64,000 bases of DNA, taken from Anseranas semipalmata. Lineage: Eukaryota > Chordata > Aves > Anseriformes > Anseranatidae. A model generated the notes under the pieces. It was given only the letters and a program-made list of their open reading frames with translations, had not been told where the DNA came from and searched no databases. The stretch covers positions 646,263-710,262 of the forward strand of contig VXAA01003843.1 in the NCBI GenBank assembly GCA_013399115.1, written 5' to 3'. A program made the position numbers and the translations under genes. Shown one piece after another: positions 39,340-51,367 of this stretch; the first letter of the stretch is position 1; the number at the start of each line of letters is the position of its first letter.

Positions 39340-41011
39340 TGAGGAACTAGGTCTGGAACAGGAGTGCCCTCTACAACCCCCAACTACCCACGTCAGGAAT
39401 TTTGTGAAGTCACTTTAGCCAGTTGCTAGCTAATCATCTAAAGAGGTGGATTTCAGTCTTTTAGAAGTGCAAGTTATTTCCCACCGCATGTCCAGATTAA
39501 TAGTGACAGAATTGATAGCCGGCCCCTTGCTATCCAGATCATAGGTGGAGTGTCAGTTTCCATTTTGTAGCAATAAGCCAACAAATTCAGGTTAAAACTG
39601 CACCATGGTTTTGATGGACAGATGAAGGATTTATTGCAGGGTTGTGTTTTTAAAGGAATTATGAGGGTGTTCGTTTATTCTGGAATTAAAAACAAAGTGA
39701 CACAACTTCCTATGAGATGCCAAACCTAGTTCCTGCCCAGCTGTAGATATTCTGGTGGCCTATATTTAAACAAATTTGACTTCAGATATTATCATAACGT
39801 CAGTGAGGCCAGATCCCAAATGAAGACTTAGATCTTACTTTTGTAGCCTCAAGGTTATGCCTAGAGGCTCTGAGATAGGCTTTAGGAATTATTTTTAGAT
39901 GAAGCATCGGTCTTAAGGTATAGGTCATGCTTCTATTGAATGGGGACTCTATATTCACATCCTCTTTGTTATACCTCTCATCCAATTTAAGGAGTGATCA
40001 CCATCACTAATATGATGACCAGCAGGGGGAAGTAATTTTAATCACATTAGCAAGAAAGTCATTAACACGATATCAGACTGAAACTTTGCAAAATAGTTTC
40101 TATTACATATGTAGTAAGCAAAATTACAGCTGCTTTTAATGCCTCTTTCAATAAGGTATTTTGCCTGTTGGTAACAATTTTGCAGAAGTCTAATATGATG
40201 GCCCTAACTCCATATAAATCTTTAATTTCATGAAAATTACTTGCATCCCTGCCTTATCTCTGCATTGATTGAGTTCAGTAGGAACGGGTTTGAAATAAAG
40301 CACATATTTAAAACTTTTTGATGCATCAGAATGCAGCTGAGTAGTTCAAAATTCTTTTGGTCTCCTACATAAAACTGTTTTAGTGTTAACAATAGTAGAT
40401 CAAACCTTTCAGAACAAACTGGAATGTTACACTGAAAACTGCATATCACATTGTTCAAATGGAAACAGTTCCCTGTTTACGTTCTAGTTGCTGGGAGTTT
40501 CCATTTCCAAAGCAGCAAAATTTCCCCAGAGCAGAAGGATACGTTAATGGAGACCTACACTTTGCTCAAAGCATTTTAACTTGCACCTCTTCCATTTCAT
40601 AGAGAAAGCAGAGCTACAAATACTGTATGAGCTATTTGCCTGGCAATGCTGACATTTTCTTAGAGAATAGTGCATAGAGATCAGCATTATCCTTCACAAA
40701 ATAATCCTGCAGTGTATGTGGGTGCAGTATGAATGTATAAAATTAGAAATCCAAAATTCAGAAAACAAAACAAACAGAAGCCCCCAACTATACACCATCA
40801 TGCTTTCTTCTGTTTTGTGTTGGGTTTTGTTTTGTTTTGTTTTTCAGGCAGAAGAAAGCAGAAAACCAACAAACTGGCAAATAATTTAAGTTTTAAAAGA
40901 TGATCAACTTTACATTACAATGCATTTTTCTTGGTCTGATCTGGTGACCAGGGACAATTCCTTTTTAATTCCATAACTGATCCTGGGTTCATTTGATGAA
41001 GAAACCTCTCA

Positions 41012-41016
41012 GGCCC
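41012..41016. repeat. Left target-site duplication (ggccc)
   Basis: ggccc directly precedes the TG of the LTR and is repeated after its terminal CA at 41458-41462. Confidence 0.8.
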
Positions 41017-41457
41017 TGTGGTGGTTTTACCCTGCTGGGCAGCTGAACTCCACCACAACCGCTCTCTCACTCCCCCTCCTCAAAGGAAGAGGGGGAGAAA
41101 AAAAAAACTCACAGGTTGAGATGATAGTTTAATTAGAAAAGAGGAAGAAAAAAAAACAACAAATATATATATATATGTACAAGCAAAGCCTGTGCGCANN
41201 NNNNNNNNNNNNNNNNNNNNNNNNNNNNNNNNNNNNNNNNNNNNNNNNNNNNNNNNNNNNNNNNNNNNNNNNNNNNNNNNNNNNNNNNNNNNNNNNNNNN
41301 NNNNNNNNNNNNNNNNNNNNNNNNNNNNNNNNNNNNNNNNNNNNNNNNNNNNNNNNNNNNNNNNNNNNNNNNNNNNNNNNNNNNNNNNNNNNNNNNNNNN
41401 NNNNNNNNNNNGGCTGCTGCAGGGAAAGTTAACTCTATCCCGGCCAGACCCAGTACA
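41017..41457 (-). mobile_element. ERVL-type LTR, interrupted by gap
   Basis: The element starts TGTGGTGGTTTTACCC and ends CAGTACA on the + strand, with TG/CA termini and a 5-bp duplication on both sides. The left part (ggcagctgaactccaccacaac, a c-rich block, then an A-rich block) and the right part (aactctatcccggccagac) match, from memory, the LTR of a widespread avian ERVL-like family. In that family the usual orientation begins TGTMCTGG and a GGGATAGAGTTAA block, so this copy is on the minus strand. A 5-bp duplication fits ERVL. No retroviral gene is visible; 213 N replace the middle. As assembled it is a solo LTR, but the gap could conceal more. Confidence 0.8.
41199..41411. other. Assembly gap (213 N)
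   Basis: Unresolved bases inside the LTR. An AT dinucleotide tract (41163-41176) lies just to the left. The four open frames that span it in translation are artefacts of N. Confidence 1.
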
Positions 41458-41462
41458 GGCCC
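41458..41462. repeat. Right target-site duplication (ggccc)
   Basis: The second copy of the 5-bp duplication flanking the LTR. Confidence 0.8.
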
Positions 41463-42992
41463 TAACACATAGTTCCATACAAAGTGGTGGTCAGGATGTG
41501 TAAGGTGCTCTGCTCAGGTAAGCAGACCCCAGGCCACACCAACACTACACAGGGAACATGGGTCCAGACCAGATTTAGAGAGCGTAAGTTCAGAGAGGGG
41601 AAACCTCAGGACTGTCTTGCTCTGTAGAGCATGCTGAAGATTGTATCCATGTAAAATAATCTTAAGGGTTGAGACTTTATGCCATAGTAGATGAGAACTA
41701 TACATCTCAGCCAGGATCACTAATCCTGCATTTCTGCATGTCTGCAGTGAGTGTAGGGAAGCCCCAGCCAGCAGGACCCAACAGGCTGCTTAAAGAATCA
41801 TATTTATATCAGGCACCCAAAGAATGTTGTTTTGCTTGGCATTTCCTGCCTGACTGGTTCTCCTCCTAACAACCAATCTTTGTCTTAATTTAAGATGTTT
41901 ACTTTCTCTGTGATTGCAAGCCCACGTCTTCCTAAGAAGCAATTTTAAGAAAACAATGCAGGGCAGGAAAGCAACTCATAACAATGTCCAACAAACTGAG
42001 CTTGTAACATTTCTGCTGGGACACTGTCAAACTAATGAGCAATCTCCTAATTACAAGGAAGGTATTTAAGTAAGCACAAGGGCCTAGATGATGCTAAATT
42101 GACACCTCTTGCAGACAAACTGCTTAGTCACAATTTAGCACAAAAAGCAGCTGCAAACATCTATAGACTGTCCAGCCAACAAGCTTTTGTCATTCTGATG
42201 CCAAATAACAGCACTGACTTTCTTTTTTTTACAGTTGAAGTTTGCATTGTCTCACTTACAGATCCACTCTGCTATAAACTTATACTTATTTCAGTCTACA
42301 TTCCTAGCAAATTATAAACCCTTCCTTTGAACTCGGTGGACACTGCAAGCACAGAATCAATTCTTAAACTGAGGCCCAGACACAACGCTGAAGACTCACA
42401 ACAGACCTCATTTGCTGCAGTGTTTACTCATTTATTTATGAAGACCAGCTCTTCTGTATTGAAACCTCCTGCTACAGTTCAGAACTCTTTAAGGCTTACA
42501 AGGAATAGAAAATGGGAAGAGCTGCCAGTGATGAGAAATTGTCCATAATACCAAGGCTTCTTATAACAGATTAGGCACATTCTAATATGCTACAGAAAAA
42601 GAACCTTCTCTGAATGAAACCTGTCTTGGAGACCGTAATGTAACATCTTTGTTCGCTACGTTACATATTCTAAAGCTAATTGGGTGAAGATGGCACTGTG
42701 CAAGCTTAGAATATATCCCAGTCAAAGAAGTTGGGAGAAAAAAAAAAAAAAAAAAGATTTATATGATGGTGTTTCCTGTTTCAGAGCCCATAGCTTAGCA
42801 GTTTGTAACTCATACTTTTTCCATTCACATCAATTCTTTTCCCTATCATATTTCCCCTATTCTTAGATTTTAATCCATTCTACCATTACAAGAAAATGTT
42901 ATAATTCCCTCAACTTCCTAGAAAAAAACAATGTCTTACAGAATTTCACAATTCCATCCATCAACATTAGATTTCATCAACCCAGGAGTCTG
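41463..42992. other. Noncoding unique stretch
   Basis: No gene or transposon is recognised. An A18 run lies at 42738-42755. Confidence 0.5.
42738..42755. repeat. A18 homopolymer
   Basis: Eighteen A in a row, followed by gattt. Confidence 0.95.
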
Positions 42993-44140
42993 TCACACCA
43001 TCACAGAAGCTGGCCTAGGAAGGGATGTCCCAAGATTATCTAGTCCAACGTCCCTGCTCAGGATTAGCTACAGCAGGTTGCCCATACCCAGTCATGTTTT
43101 GATTATCTCCAATAACAGAGGTTCCACAACCTCTCTGGGCAGCCCACTTCACTGCTTGGCCACCCTCACAGTAAAAAGTGTTTTCTTACATTTGAGTGGA
43201 ATTTCCTATATTTCAGTTTGTGTCCATTTCCTCTTGTCCTGCCACTGGAAACCACTGAGAAGAGTCTGGCTCCATCTTCGTACCCTTTCCATCAGGTATT
43301 TATAGACATTGATAAGATCACCCTGAGCTTTGTCTTCTCCAGACTGAACAACCCCAGGTCTCTCAGCCTCTCCTCATATATAAGACACTCCAAGCCCTTA
43401 ATCATATTTGTGGCCCTTTGCTGGGCTTGCTCCAGTGTCCCCCCGTATCTCTTGTAGTGGGGAGCCCAGCACTCCAGATATGTCTCACCAGGGTTGAGTA
43501 GAGGGGAAGGATCACCTCTCTCGACCTGCTGGCAACATTTATCCTAATGCAGCCCAGAAGGCTGTTGCCTTCTTTGCCATAAGGCCACATTGCTAGCTTG
43601 TGGTCAACATGGTGCCCATCAGGACTCCCAGGTCTTTTTCTGCAAAGCTGCTTTCCAGCCAGTCAGTCCCCAGCCTGTTCTGGTGTGCAGGCAGTTATTG
43701 CTCTCTAGGGGCAGTACTTTGCACTTCCCTTTCTAAACTTCATGAGATTCCTTATTGGCCCATTTCTCCAGCCTGTCCAAGCGCCTCTCCATAGCAGCAC
43801 AACCAGCTAGTGCAACAGCCACTCTTTCTAGTTGCATATCATCTGCAAATTTGTTGAGGGTATACTGTGTCCTATTGCATAGGTCATTTATGAAGATGTT
43901 AAACAGTGTGGTCCCCAGCAACAAACCCAGCTGTGGTGTTATACCACTAGTGATTATCCACCAGCTGGGCTTTGTGCCACCAATCGCATGCCTGATCCCA
44001 GCAGTGCAACTTGTTTTCAATCCAGCTCACTGTCCATTTGTGTAGCTCATACTTCATCAGTTGTCTATGAGGATATTATGGGAGACAGTGTCAAAAAGGT
44101 TTGCTGAAATCAACATAAACAATATCCACTGCTCTCCACA
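42993..44140 (-). mobile_element. CR1 LINE, 3' 1.15 kb with RT remnant
   Basis: This is the 3' part of a CR1 retrotransposon on the minus strand, 5'-truncated. Reading leftwards, the RT domain comes first. It keeps the block FNIFINDL (from 43903) and the catalytic motif FADD (43849-43838, a YADD variant), followed by LDRLEKWANK. Then come the C-terminal region and the 3' UTR, ending in the agattatctagtccaac signature and a degenerate CACAGAA terminus near 42993. The frame stops at 43733, before the expected end of ORF2, and several shifts follow, so it is dead. The 5' break is near 44140. It shares unusual variants (actagtggtataacacca) with the CR1 at 59.6 kb, so both probably belong to one subfamily. 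Element type is sure; boundaries are within about 20 bp. Confidence 0.93.
43733..44020 (-). pseudogene. CR1 ORF2 reverse transcriptase fragment
   Basis: A 95-codon open frame inside the CR1 copy. Residues about 40-47 read FNIFINDL and 58-61 read FADD, the RT palm motif that binds metal ions. Residues about 83-90 (DRLEKWAN) fit the thumb-side sequence of CR1. The GxxxGxxL block upstream is degraded (PQLGLLLGTTLF where PQGSVLGPLLF is usual). It is a fragment of a roughly 900-residue polyprotein, starts at an internal Met and is not expected to be expressed. Confidence 0.85.
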
Positions 44141-47100
44141 TCAAAACATGCTTGTTTTCTGCACAGCTTGCAGCCAGTGTAGGCTTTTTCTAATGTACTC
44201 TTCTTTCCTTAAGCTCAGTCTTAAAAACCTTTACCTGTCCCCCGTAAAAATTTAATGTATTTAAAGCAAGCTTGAATTATTTAAGGAAGATGTATGAGAG
44301 TACATACACTTTAAAGACTAACTGCAAAATCAAATAATCCCAGTGAGTAAATACCAGTTATGGTTTGGACATTAAATTGAAAGTTAGGCATGGAGTGAAG
44401 ATAATGACTTTCCCCATGTTCTAAACGTACAATATCTGCTGTCTCACAGCCCTGTGGAAGATCCAGTGCAGCAAATTCAGGTTTTCTCATTTATTTCAGT
44501 GAGCTCAGGACCAAATCCTTAGGTTTCACCATAAATCAGCTATCAGAAAACACTAAGTTCTTTACACACCAGCTTCTAATAGAGATGGAAGACATGATCT
44601 GGCCAGGAATCCCAGGCTTTAAAAGCATGAGGCAATAGAATAATGCCTCTCGTGAGACTTTACATCAGTTCAGGGGTATATAGTTCAGCCACAAGACAAT
44701 CCAAAACAAGAGTTTTTGATCTTACTCAACAAACCAAAACATTCAAACATTTCTCATATGTGCCACATCCAAATTCCCTGTTTGCAGCCAGCATTCTGGG
44801 GAGCAAGATGCTTTTTCCACTTAAGGCTCTGGTAAACACCTCAACAATCAGAATTTCTCTAGAAACATGAACTATTGATCAAAATCACAGTCTGACTTTA
44901 ATTTGTAAATATCCCAAAAGCCATTGAGTTATTTCCACCTCTAGGGATTTGGTGAAACAAACTTGACATTGTACACAAAGCCAAAACCAGAGCTTAAGAG
45001 TAGCTCAAATCTACACAAAATGGCTCTGGTTTTCTTAAGGTTCAGAACGATTTTGCCTCCATTTCCCTCCCTATTTCCATTCCTATGCTTACCTTTTGGA
45101 ATTAATCTTTAAGTAGATAGGCTGCTCCCCCTTCTGCCACAACCATGTCCTTAGTGGGACTGCAGGATACAGCAGCCTTCTCCAATGGGGAAGCACCCTG
45201 TGGCTCTCTCATTGGCACGTAGGATGACCAATCGTAGTTTTAGAGCATTTCCACACTTTTCTCAGTAGCTGTTCTAAAGAAAATCCTTCTGGAATCCTAA
45301 AGTTCACAGTCACATCCACCATTGCAGTGCTGGTAACAGCTTTTATGAGAAGGAAACTACATCAAAACAAGCCCCCTCCTGTCTGGGGAACACATTGGTA
45401 ACAAACCAAGAATAAGCACTCCAGTCTGAGTATATCCCCGCACCACTCTGAGAAAGAAAAAAAAAAAAAGAAAAAAAAATTGTTGTGTATTAGTTAATTT
45501 TCAGAAGCTTTACAGACATCTAGAAGATATGTTAAATTCCCACAGAGCTGTAAAACAACTTGAACTGTAAAAGATTTGCACACATACATGCAGAAACATA
45601 GGTAGTATGAGTTTTAGTAATGTCAGGGACTAGCAAGAGAAGGACTGCTCCAGGAGGGAAGAGGACCCAGGAGATGAGGGAGACCCTGGCAGCAGCAGGG
45701 CTCTGCCCTTCCTAGCAGGACAGTGCCCCACCAACCTAAGCTGGGTAAGTAGAACGAGGTAGTGACAACAGGTCTCTCAGGCTCTTTTTACTGCTATCCT
45801 AAAAGGCAATACTACAAAGAAATCATCTCCCTGATATAAAGAGTGACTCACAGTATGACTCACTTAGTATTTTCTTTCATAAAAGGACTACATTACATTT
45901 GCTCCCTGTTTAAAGTTTTATAATAGGTCCTGTTTCAACCATTTTAGAGCTAAGATATGCATATTGAATAGTCACCACTTTGCAAGTTGATTTACTAGCA
46001 TACAAAACATTTAGAGTTCTCCAAAAAAGCTTTGAAGGCTTTAATATCAGAATCTTTCTCCAAGGTCTGCTTTGGTACAAATATTTGATTAAATTAAAAC
46101 CTAATTAAAGTCTAAAATGAATTATGTGCATTTTCTCTACATTAGACAGACCTATTTGCATTCCATGAAAGATCATTGACATGGCAGCATGCCATTTGAT
46201 TCAGTTTAATTTAAAGATGTCCCAATGAAACTTGTCTCTTGACCTACCAGCTGTCTGCCCCACATGGACTACATTTGTCTTCTGAATCGGGTACCCAGGG
46301 CCTAAAAGTTTAGACAGATTTCATTACCTGAGGTAGATAATGCATAAAAATGTACAATTAGTAGTAGCCAGTCCACTGAACCATTCCTTTGCTTTGTCCA
46401 CACCTCCGCTACACTGATTACAAGACATTTTGCTTGGGTTTTGTTCCTGAATGTGAGAGGCATCCTTCAGTACCAGAAACCCATCATTAACCATTTTCCC
46501 CTTCAGGTGTTCTTTACTTGTTCCCAAGTACTTTGCTTAGAAGAAACTCACTAAAGCATAGCAGTGTTCATAACAACCAGTGAATTTTAATTATCTCTAT
46601 CCAAGGAAAGCAGTCTTAAAGTTGCAACCAGAGCAATTATGGCATTTTAGCTGAAAACAATGGGACGGCATTTTGCTATTGGAGGTACATTTCAAGGGGT
46701 TCCTTGTTTTAAGGCACTGACCCCTGTTGACTCTGTATTGATAGAGAACGGAAAGCTCATCTGTGGCCTAGAAAGGAGCATTGTTGTCTGCGAAAAACAT
46801 TTTAGGGAGACAATTTTAGATTAGAAGAGAAAGGAAGTGACTTCGTAATTTATAATCAAAAGAGAGCACTAAGCAAAACCAGAAAAGCAAAACCTTTATC
46901 ACTATAAGCCTCCCATGCTCAGTCTTAGAAAGCAATTTGTGAAGAAAATATGAATTCAATGATCATGAGTGAATATGAAATTTAAAAGTCCACAAAAATT
47001 GATATAAAGAACTTTTCCTTTGTCAAAAAAATGCTTCCTGACAGGTCAGACTTGCAACTGTTTGCTCAGAGTGATGGCTGGTATTTTTCACCTGTTTCAT

Positions 47101-48305
47101 TTCCAATGCAAAATGAGGCATACTGAACAGAAATGTGAGGTATATCTTTAAGTCAGTGGCAAAGCCATTCATACCACAAATGGGAGTCCTCTGATTCTGC
47201 GCAAACAACACCTGTCCTTTAGGACAGTGGCAGTCCCGGTCACATGCCTTCAGTCCTTTCCTTCAAATCCTCCTTGTTCCTGCAGCAAAAAAGTTCTTCC
47301 TCTCCTATGCTGTATGTTTCCACTTACCACAGCATAAGAAACAGCTCAGTCCCTCTCCACCAGCCTTGGATTCAAAAACCTTACACTCAGAGATGGTTCT
47401 TGAGCTGTTGTCCCCAGCACTAGTTTGCTTCAGGCTATCCAAGGCCCTTCTCTATTACTGCCTTCCTTGCTTCTGCAAATGTTCATTATTCCTTAGAAGC
47501 CTCCCTAAATCCCATTTTTCTCCCTTTTTTCCTGTGTATCTTCACAAAGTACAGACACACCCTCTTCCAGGTCTCATTATAAGGGGCCATGTCAAGCTAT
47601 ATCTTGGGACTGAGCACCAAGTTTTTCCTTTAAATCACGTCTAAGTGAATGTCTAAGAACATTTTTGCTTTTTGTACCTGTAGACTACATCTCCTACAGA
47701 GCCTCCACAACTGCCTCCACTAGGCCCAAGTAGAGCTTAACCAAAAGGGCCACTGAAAAGGCTAGTAAGCCACTTATTACAACATCACATTTAACCATAA
47801 CGATTTGTTGCTGTGTTTTGGTAATAAGTATTTAAGGTAGGAATATTCCTCATCACCACGCTGAATTAATGTCATAAATGAACTTTACACCAACTTATAT
47901 ATTTCAAAATGAATATAATAGATAATTGATATTGATGTATCCATTTATCTATCAAGCCTCTTCCATATAGGCCATATAAGCCATATAAGATCTGTACTGA
48001 ATGACCAATCAGATTCGCAGATACTGTATTTTTTTTTTTTTCATACAAGTCACTGGAATTTTTCTGAATTGTACCTGCTGAGCCTGCAATGGAAAACAGT
48101 CAAATGTAGATTTACTGTGGAAAAGGTAGGAAAGGGAGAATTGAGTATTCCTCTGTTAGCCCATATCTGTTAAATCTCAGTTTGTTCTGCTGCTTTTCTA
48201 AAATGAAACTAGTTGATAAGTCTTTTATGATTACTGCTTACATTAGGTAAATCTGCCTACTGACTGTTGCATTCTACTTCATGCAGTACTGAAGCACTAC
48301 ATGCT
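44141..48305. other. Noncoding unique stretch
   Basis: No gene or clear transposon is seen. It holds an interrupted A tract near 45450-45478 and a 9-bp tandem triplet near 47.98 kb. Confidence 0.5.
47973..47999. repeat. 9-bp tandem triplet, CArG-like
   Basis: Three units in tandem: ccatatagg, ccatataag, ccatataag. Each resembles half or more of an SRF CArG box (CC, A/T core, GG) but none is a perfect CC(A/T)6GG. Confidence 0.85.
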
Positions 48306-48410
48306 TTTTCCTTACAACTTTTCTCTAATGTAGAAAAGAGCTACTGTCCCCATTTTAGGTTTGGAAAACCAAGGCATAGAGAAGTCAGGTTAGATATCAG
48401 TGATGGACTG
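48306..48410 (-). mobile_element. MIR-like SINE fossil
   Basis: The + strand reads cttacaactt...ctactgtccccattttagg, then ttggaaaaccaaggcatagagaagtcaggtta. This follows the reverse complement of the 3' half of MIR (tatccccattttacagatgaggaaactgaggcacagagaggttaa) with many differences. MIR elements are old and occur as rare decayed copies in birds. Boundaries are approximate. Confidence 0.45.
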
Positions 48411-51351
48411 CTCACCACATCTCAAGCTCACATTTGCCATTAGGCATCAGTTTGCTCAGGAACCAACAGAGTATGAATTTCCTCACAGCACTGCCCATTG
48501 CTTAACATCTGATTTCCATTAACGGCATTTTGTTGATCACCCAATCATCCATCAAGTTTTCCTTTGTTCTGTGACAGTTTCCTCGTGTTAAAGAACCAGA
48601 TTATTTGCAGGTTTCCAAGTTCTGTTTTTCTATGTACCTAAATTATGGCTAACAGTATCCCAAGTCTTGGCTAGGATAAGGTGTGGAACAGTACAAAACA
48701 CTTCAAGGTGTCAGAAGGATTCAGAAACTGAGAGAGAAGCAAGACACAAATGGCTACTGGCAGTAGAAAGCAGTAAGGAGCACTGCTACTTGTGTGGGGG
48801 AAAGTTTATTTAGCAGGAGAGAAAGTTTAGAGGTTTCTGAGCTCTGAGTTGCTGGGAGCTGAATGGAAAGTGAGAAAGACAGGCGTAAACCTTGCACCTT
48901 GCGCTGCTGCTTTAACTGCCACTGCTGCTGCAGATAGTTTTCCCTGGCCTTGATCCATCAGACAAGGCAGGATGAGACCATATTTCTAGAGCACTGCTGA
49001 GACATCTAATGATGCCTGCAGCGTGTCCATAAGTGACACTTCAGCAGAGAGGCAGTGATGCATGACTACTATACAAGATACATGAAGTGTGCTCTCCATA
49101 ATGTCCCCTTTATTTCCTCTGCAACGGTCTGGACCTTTTTGGAGTTAAAGAGCCCTATGTTGTCTGTTCACCTTCACTCCTGTCCTTTCCAAGATTATCT
49201 GTGGAGATGATTCCCTCCTCTTGCTGGTACATTTACCACAGTGACCAGCCTTTCCCGAGTAGCATGCCATGTCCACACCCAGCTTACAAGGATGGGTGGT
49301 CCTAACCACATGAAAGACACTTTGAGCCTGTACTTAGCTGCCCTGCCATGTCGGTCAGGATCTTTGGCTAGCTGGTATTGTGATTAATGTAAATATGCCC
49401 TTGAGAAAATAAAGTGTGCCTGGTAAAATTCAAAAAATACATTTTTTTTTCTTATCCACTGGCCAGGGTTATGAACAAATGGCTGTATGTAGAGAATGAA
49501 TTATATTAACCTCATTAAAAATAATTTGACAGGAAACGGAGGATTCAATTCCACAAAATCAGGCAATGAGTGAAATAATAAAACATACTATCTTTTCTTT
49601 AGCAATTCAGTGTAATTTCTTTTATATTGCTGGGACATTTACAGTACAGAGCATGGATCTTCATAAAAACTGCTCAGCATTTGCTGGTAGCAGAGGAAGT
49701 AAAGGTGAGATTATCATTCAATCTACACTTGGGTATGTCCCCTACAGGAGTCACCACATATGATTGTTTAGTGATTTTAAAGTGATTTAAAAAATCCTGG
49801 ACTGGTATTTAACCTAATTCTACAGATAGCATTTATTTAAAATTTATCTGTCCAGATGACATATAACTCTCATATTAAGGCTAAAGATTTATATATTTAG
49901 CTGTTTTTCTGATCTGTTAAGTCTCTCTTCCACAGTTTGGTAGCTGATTTGATATTCAGTGTATCATAGATAACTATCTTGTTATAGCTAAATGAAATGT
50001 GCATTTGGAAATGTTCATTAATACCATTATCATTAATTGGTTCTTACCTGAATCTTGCTGCTTCAGGGACTCTTCAGATTAAATGACAGATTGCAGCTCA
50101 CCTTTTTTAAAGTAAAATTTTAATAGCACCCACACATTGCAAATCAAGTCTAAAGGGCCAAATCCTGCTCTCCTACTGATTCAAATACAAAGTGATGTTG
50201 TTCAGGTTATTTTTACTTTACACCAAGATATCAGGGCACAGAATCTATCCAGTTTGTTTCTTTTGTATTTTAGTGCAAAATTATATCCAGGCATCTTAAT
50301 CTTTGGAGCAAAGAACACACATTGAAATTTATTTCATTTTGCCTTTCTATGCCTCAGTTGCTGAGGAGCACAGAAACATTCCGGAAAAGCCTGACCTTAG
50401 GTTAATCAGCAGCAGAGTCACATACTTGAAGTTCCCCTCTCACTGAGCCTCTCTCTTTGAACCTCACCTATCCACTACAATGCCCTTGTAAGTCCTCTGA
50501 GTTTAGCTATCCTCTGCCGGCATAGTCCTGGCACTGCATGGCAACAGATACCAACCGAGTACAGCTCAGGATCTGGCCTTGGGAATACACAGGCACAGGT
50601 GTGTCTGTGATGGTCATCCATCAGATACTGCATGTTCAATGGCCTTTACACCTTAAGGTGCACCTGCAGTGTATTGCTAAGCTGTCAGTCTGTAACATAA
50701 AACAACTCAGTAATTGGAATAGCAGCTGGCTTGTGACCCATTAAGACACTCCCTGATACTACTCCCCCCACCCAAATTGTTTCTGAGCATCTAAGTGAAA
50801 TACTTGCTAAAAAGACAGGCAAAGGAAACCACAGGAGTCATATTAAAACCCCAAAATACAGAATTTGTTCACTTTTCCCAGCACTGAATGACTCCTTAAA
50901 TTACAATGGCTGACTCCCAGCCTCCCCATCAGAATGCAGAAAGCTAAAGCAGTGTTTCCTCATACACAAAGCTACACTTCATCTGATTAAAAGCAAATGA
51001 GAGTCTTGATCCAACTTGCAGGATTAAGAATCTCCTAGAGAGATGAAATGAATCTTACAATGTACTTATTATTAATAATTTACTCATAAGAGAGTCCACA
51101 GTGGGATTGACTGTAGGTGTAAAGAACTATTTTGTCTTGGCCAGTGTATTCATTGACTTCCTGACTCCTCTAATGCAACGCAAAACAGTGTCTGCTGCAG
51201 CAAAGGAGTTGCACTTAACCATCCAGCTAGTGCAGTCCTGTATGACAGACTTGCATTCAGAACAGCCATTTCAAAGAATGAAGCAGCCATTTGCAACATT
51301 TTAGCGAAGGATATTTGTTGAAAAACAGGTAAGTGCTAGCAGAGAGCAAAC

Positions 51352-51367
51352 TGTGTGTGTGTGTGTG
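51352..51367. repeat. (TG)8 microsatellite
   Basis: Eight perfect TG units. Short, so probably weakly polymorphic. Confidence 0.95.

Larger units (their letters stand above)
33961..41011. other. Noncoding unique stretch
   Basis: No gene is supported. The longest open frame of the window (173 codons, 36420-36941 +) lies here. Its translation is leucine- and serine-rich without a domain and I treat it as chance. The stretch also holds a T19 run and a G-quadruplex motif. The AT-rich parts near 34.85-35.1 and 38.9-39.2 kb show nothing specific. Confidence 0.5.

Noticed and set aside
41080..41503. Four open frames spanning the N gap
   Set aside because: They exist only because N bases give no stop codons.
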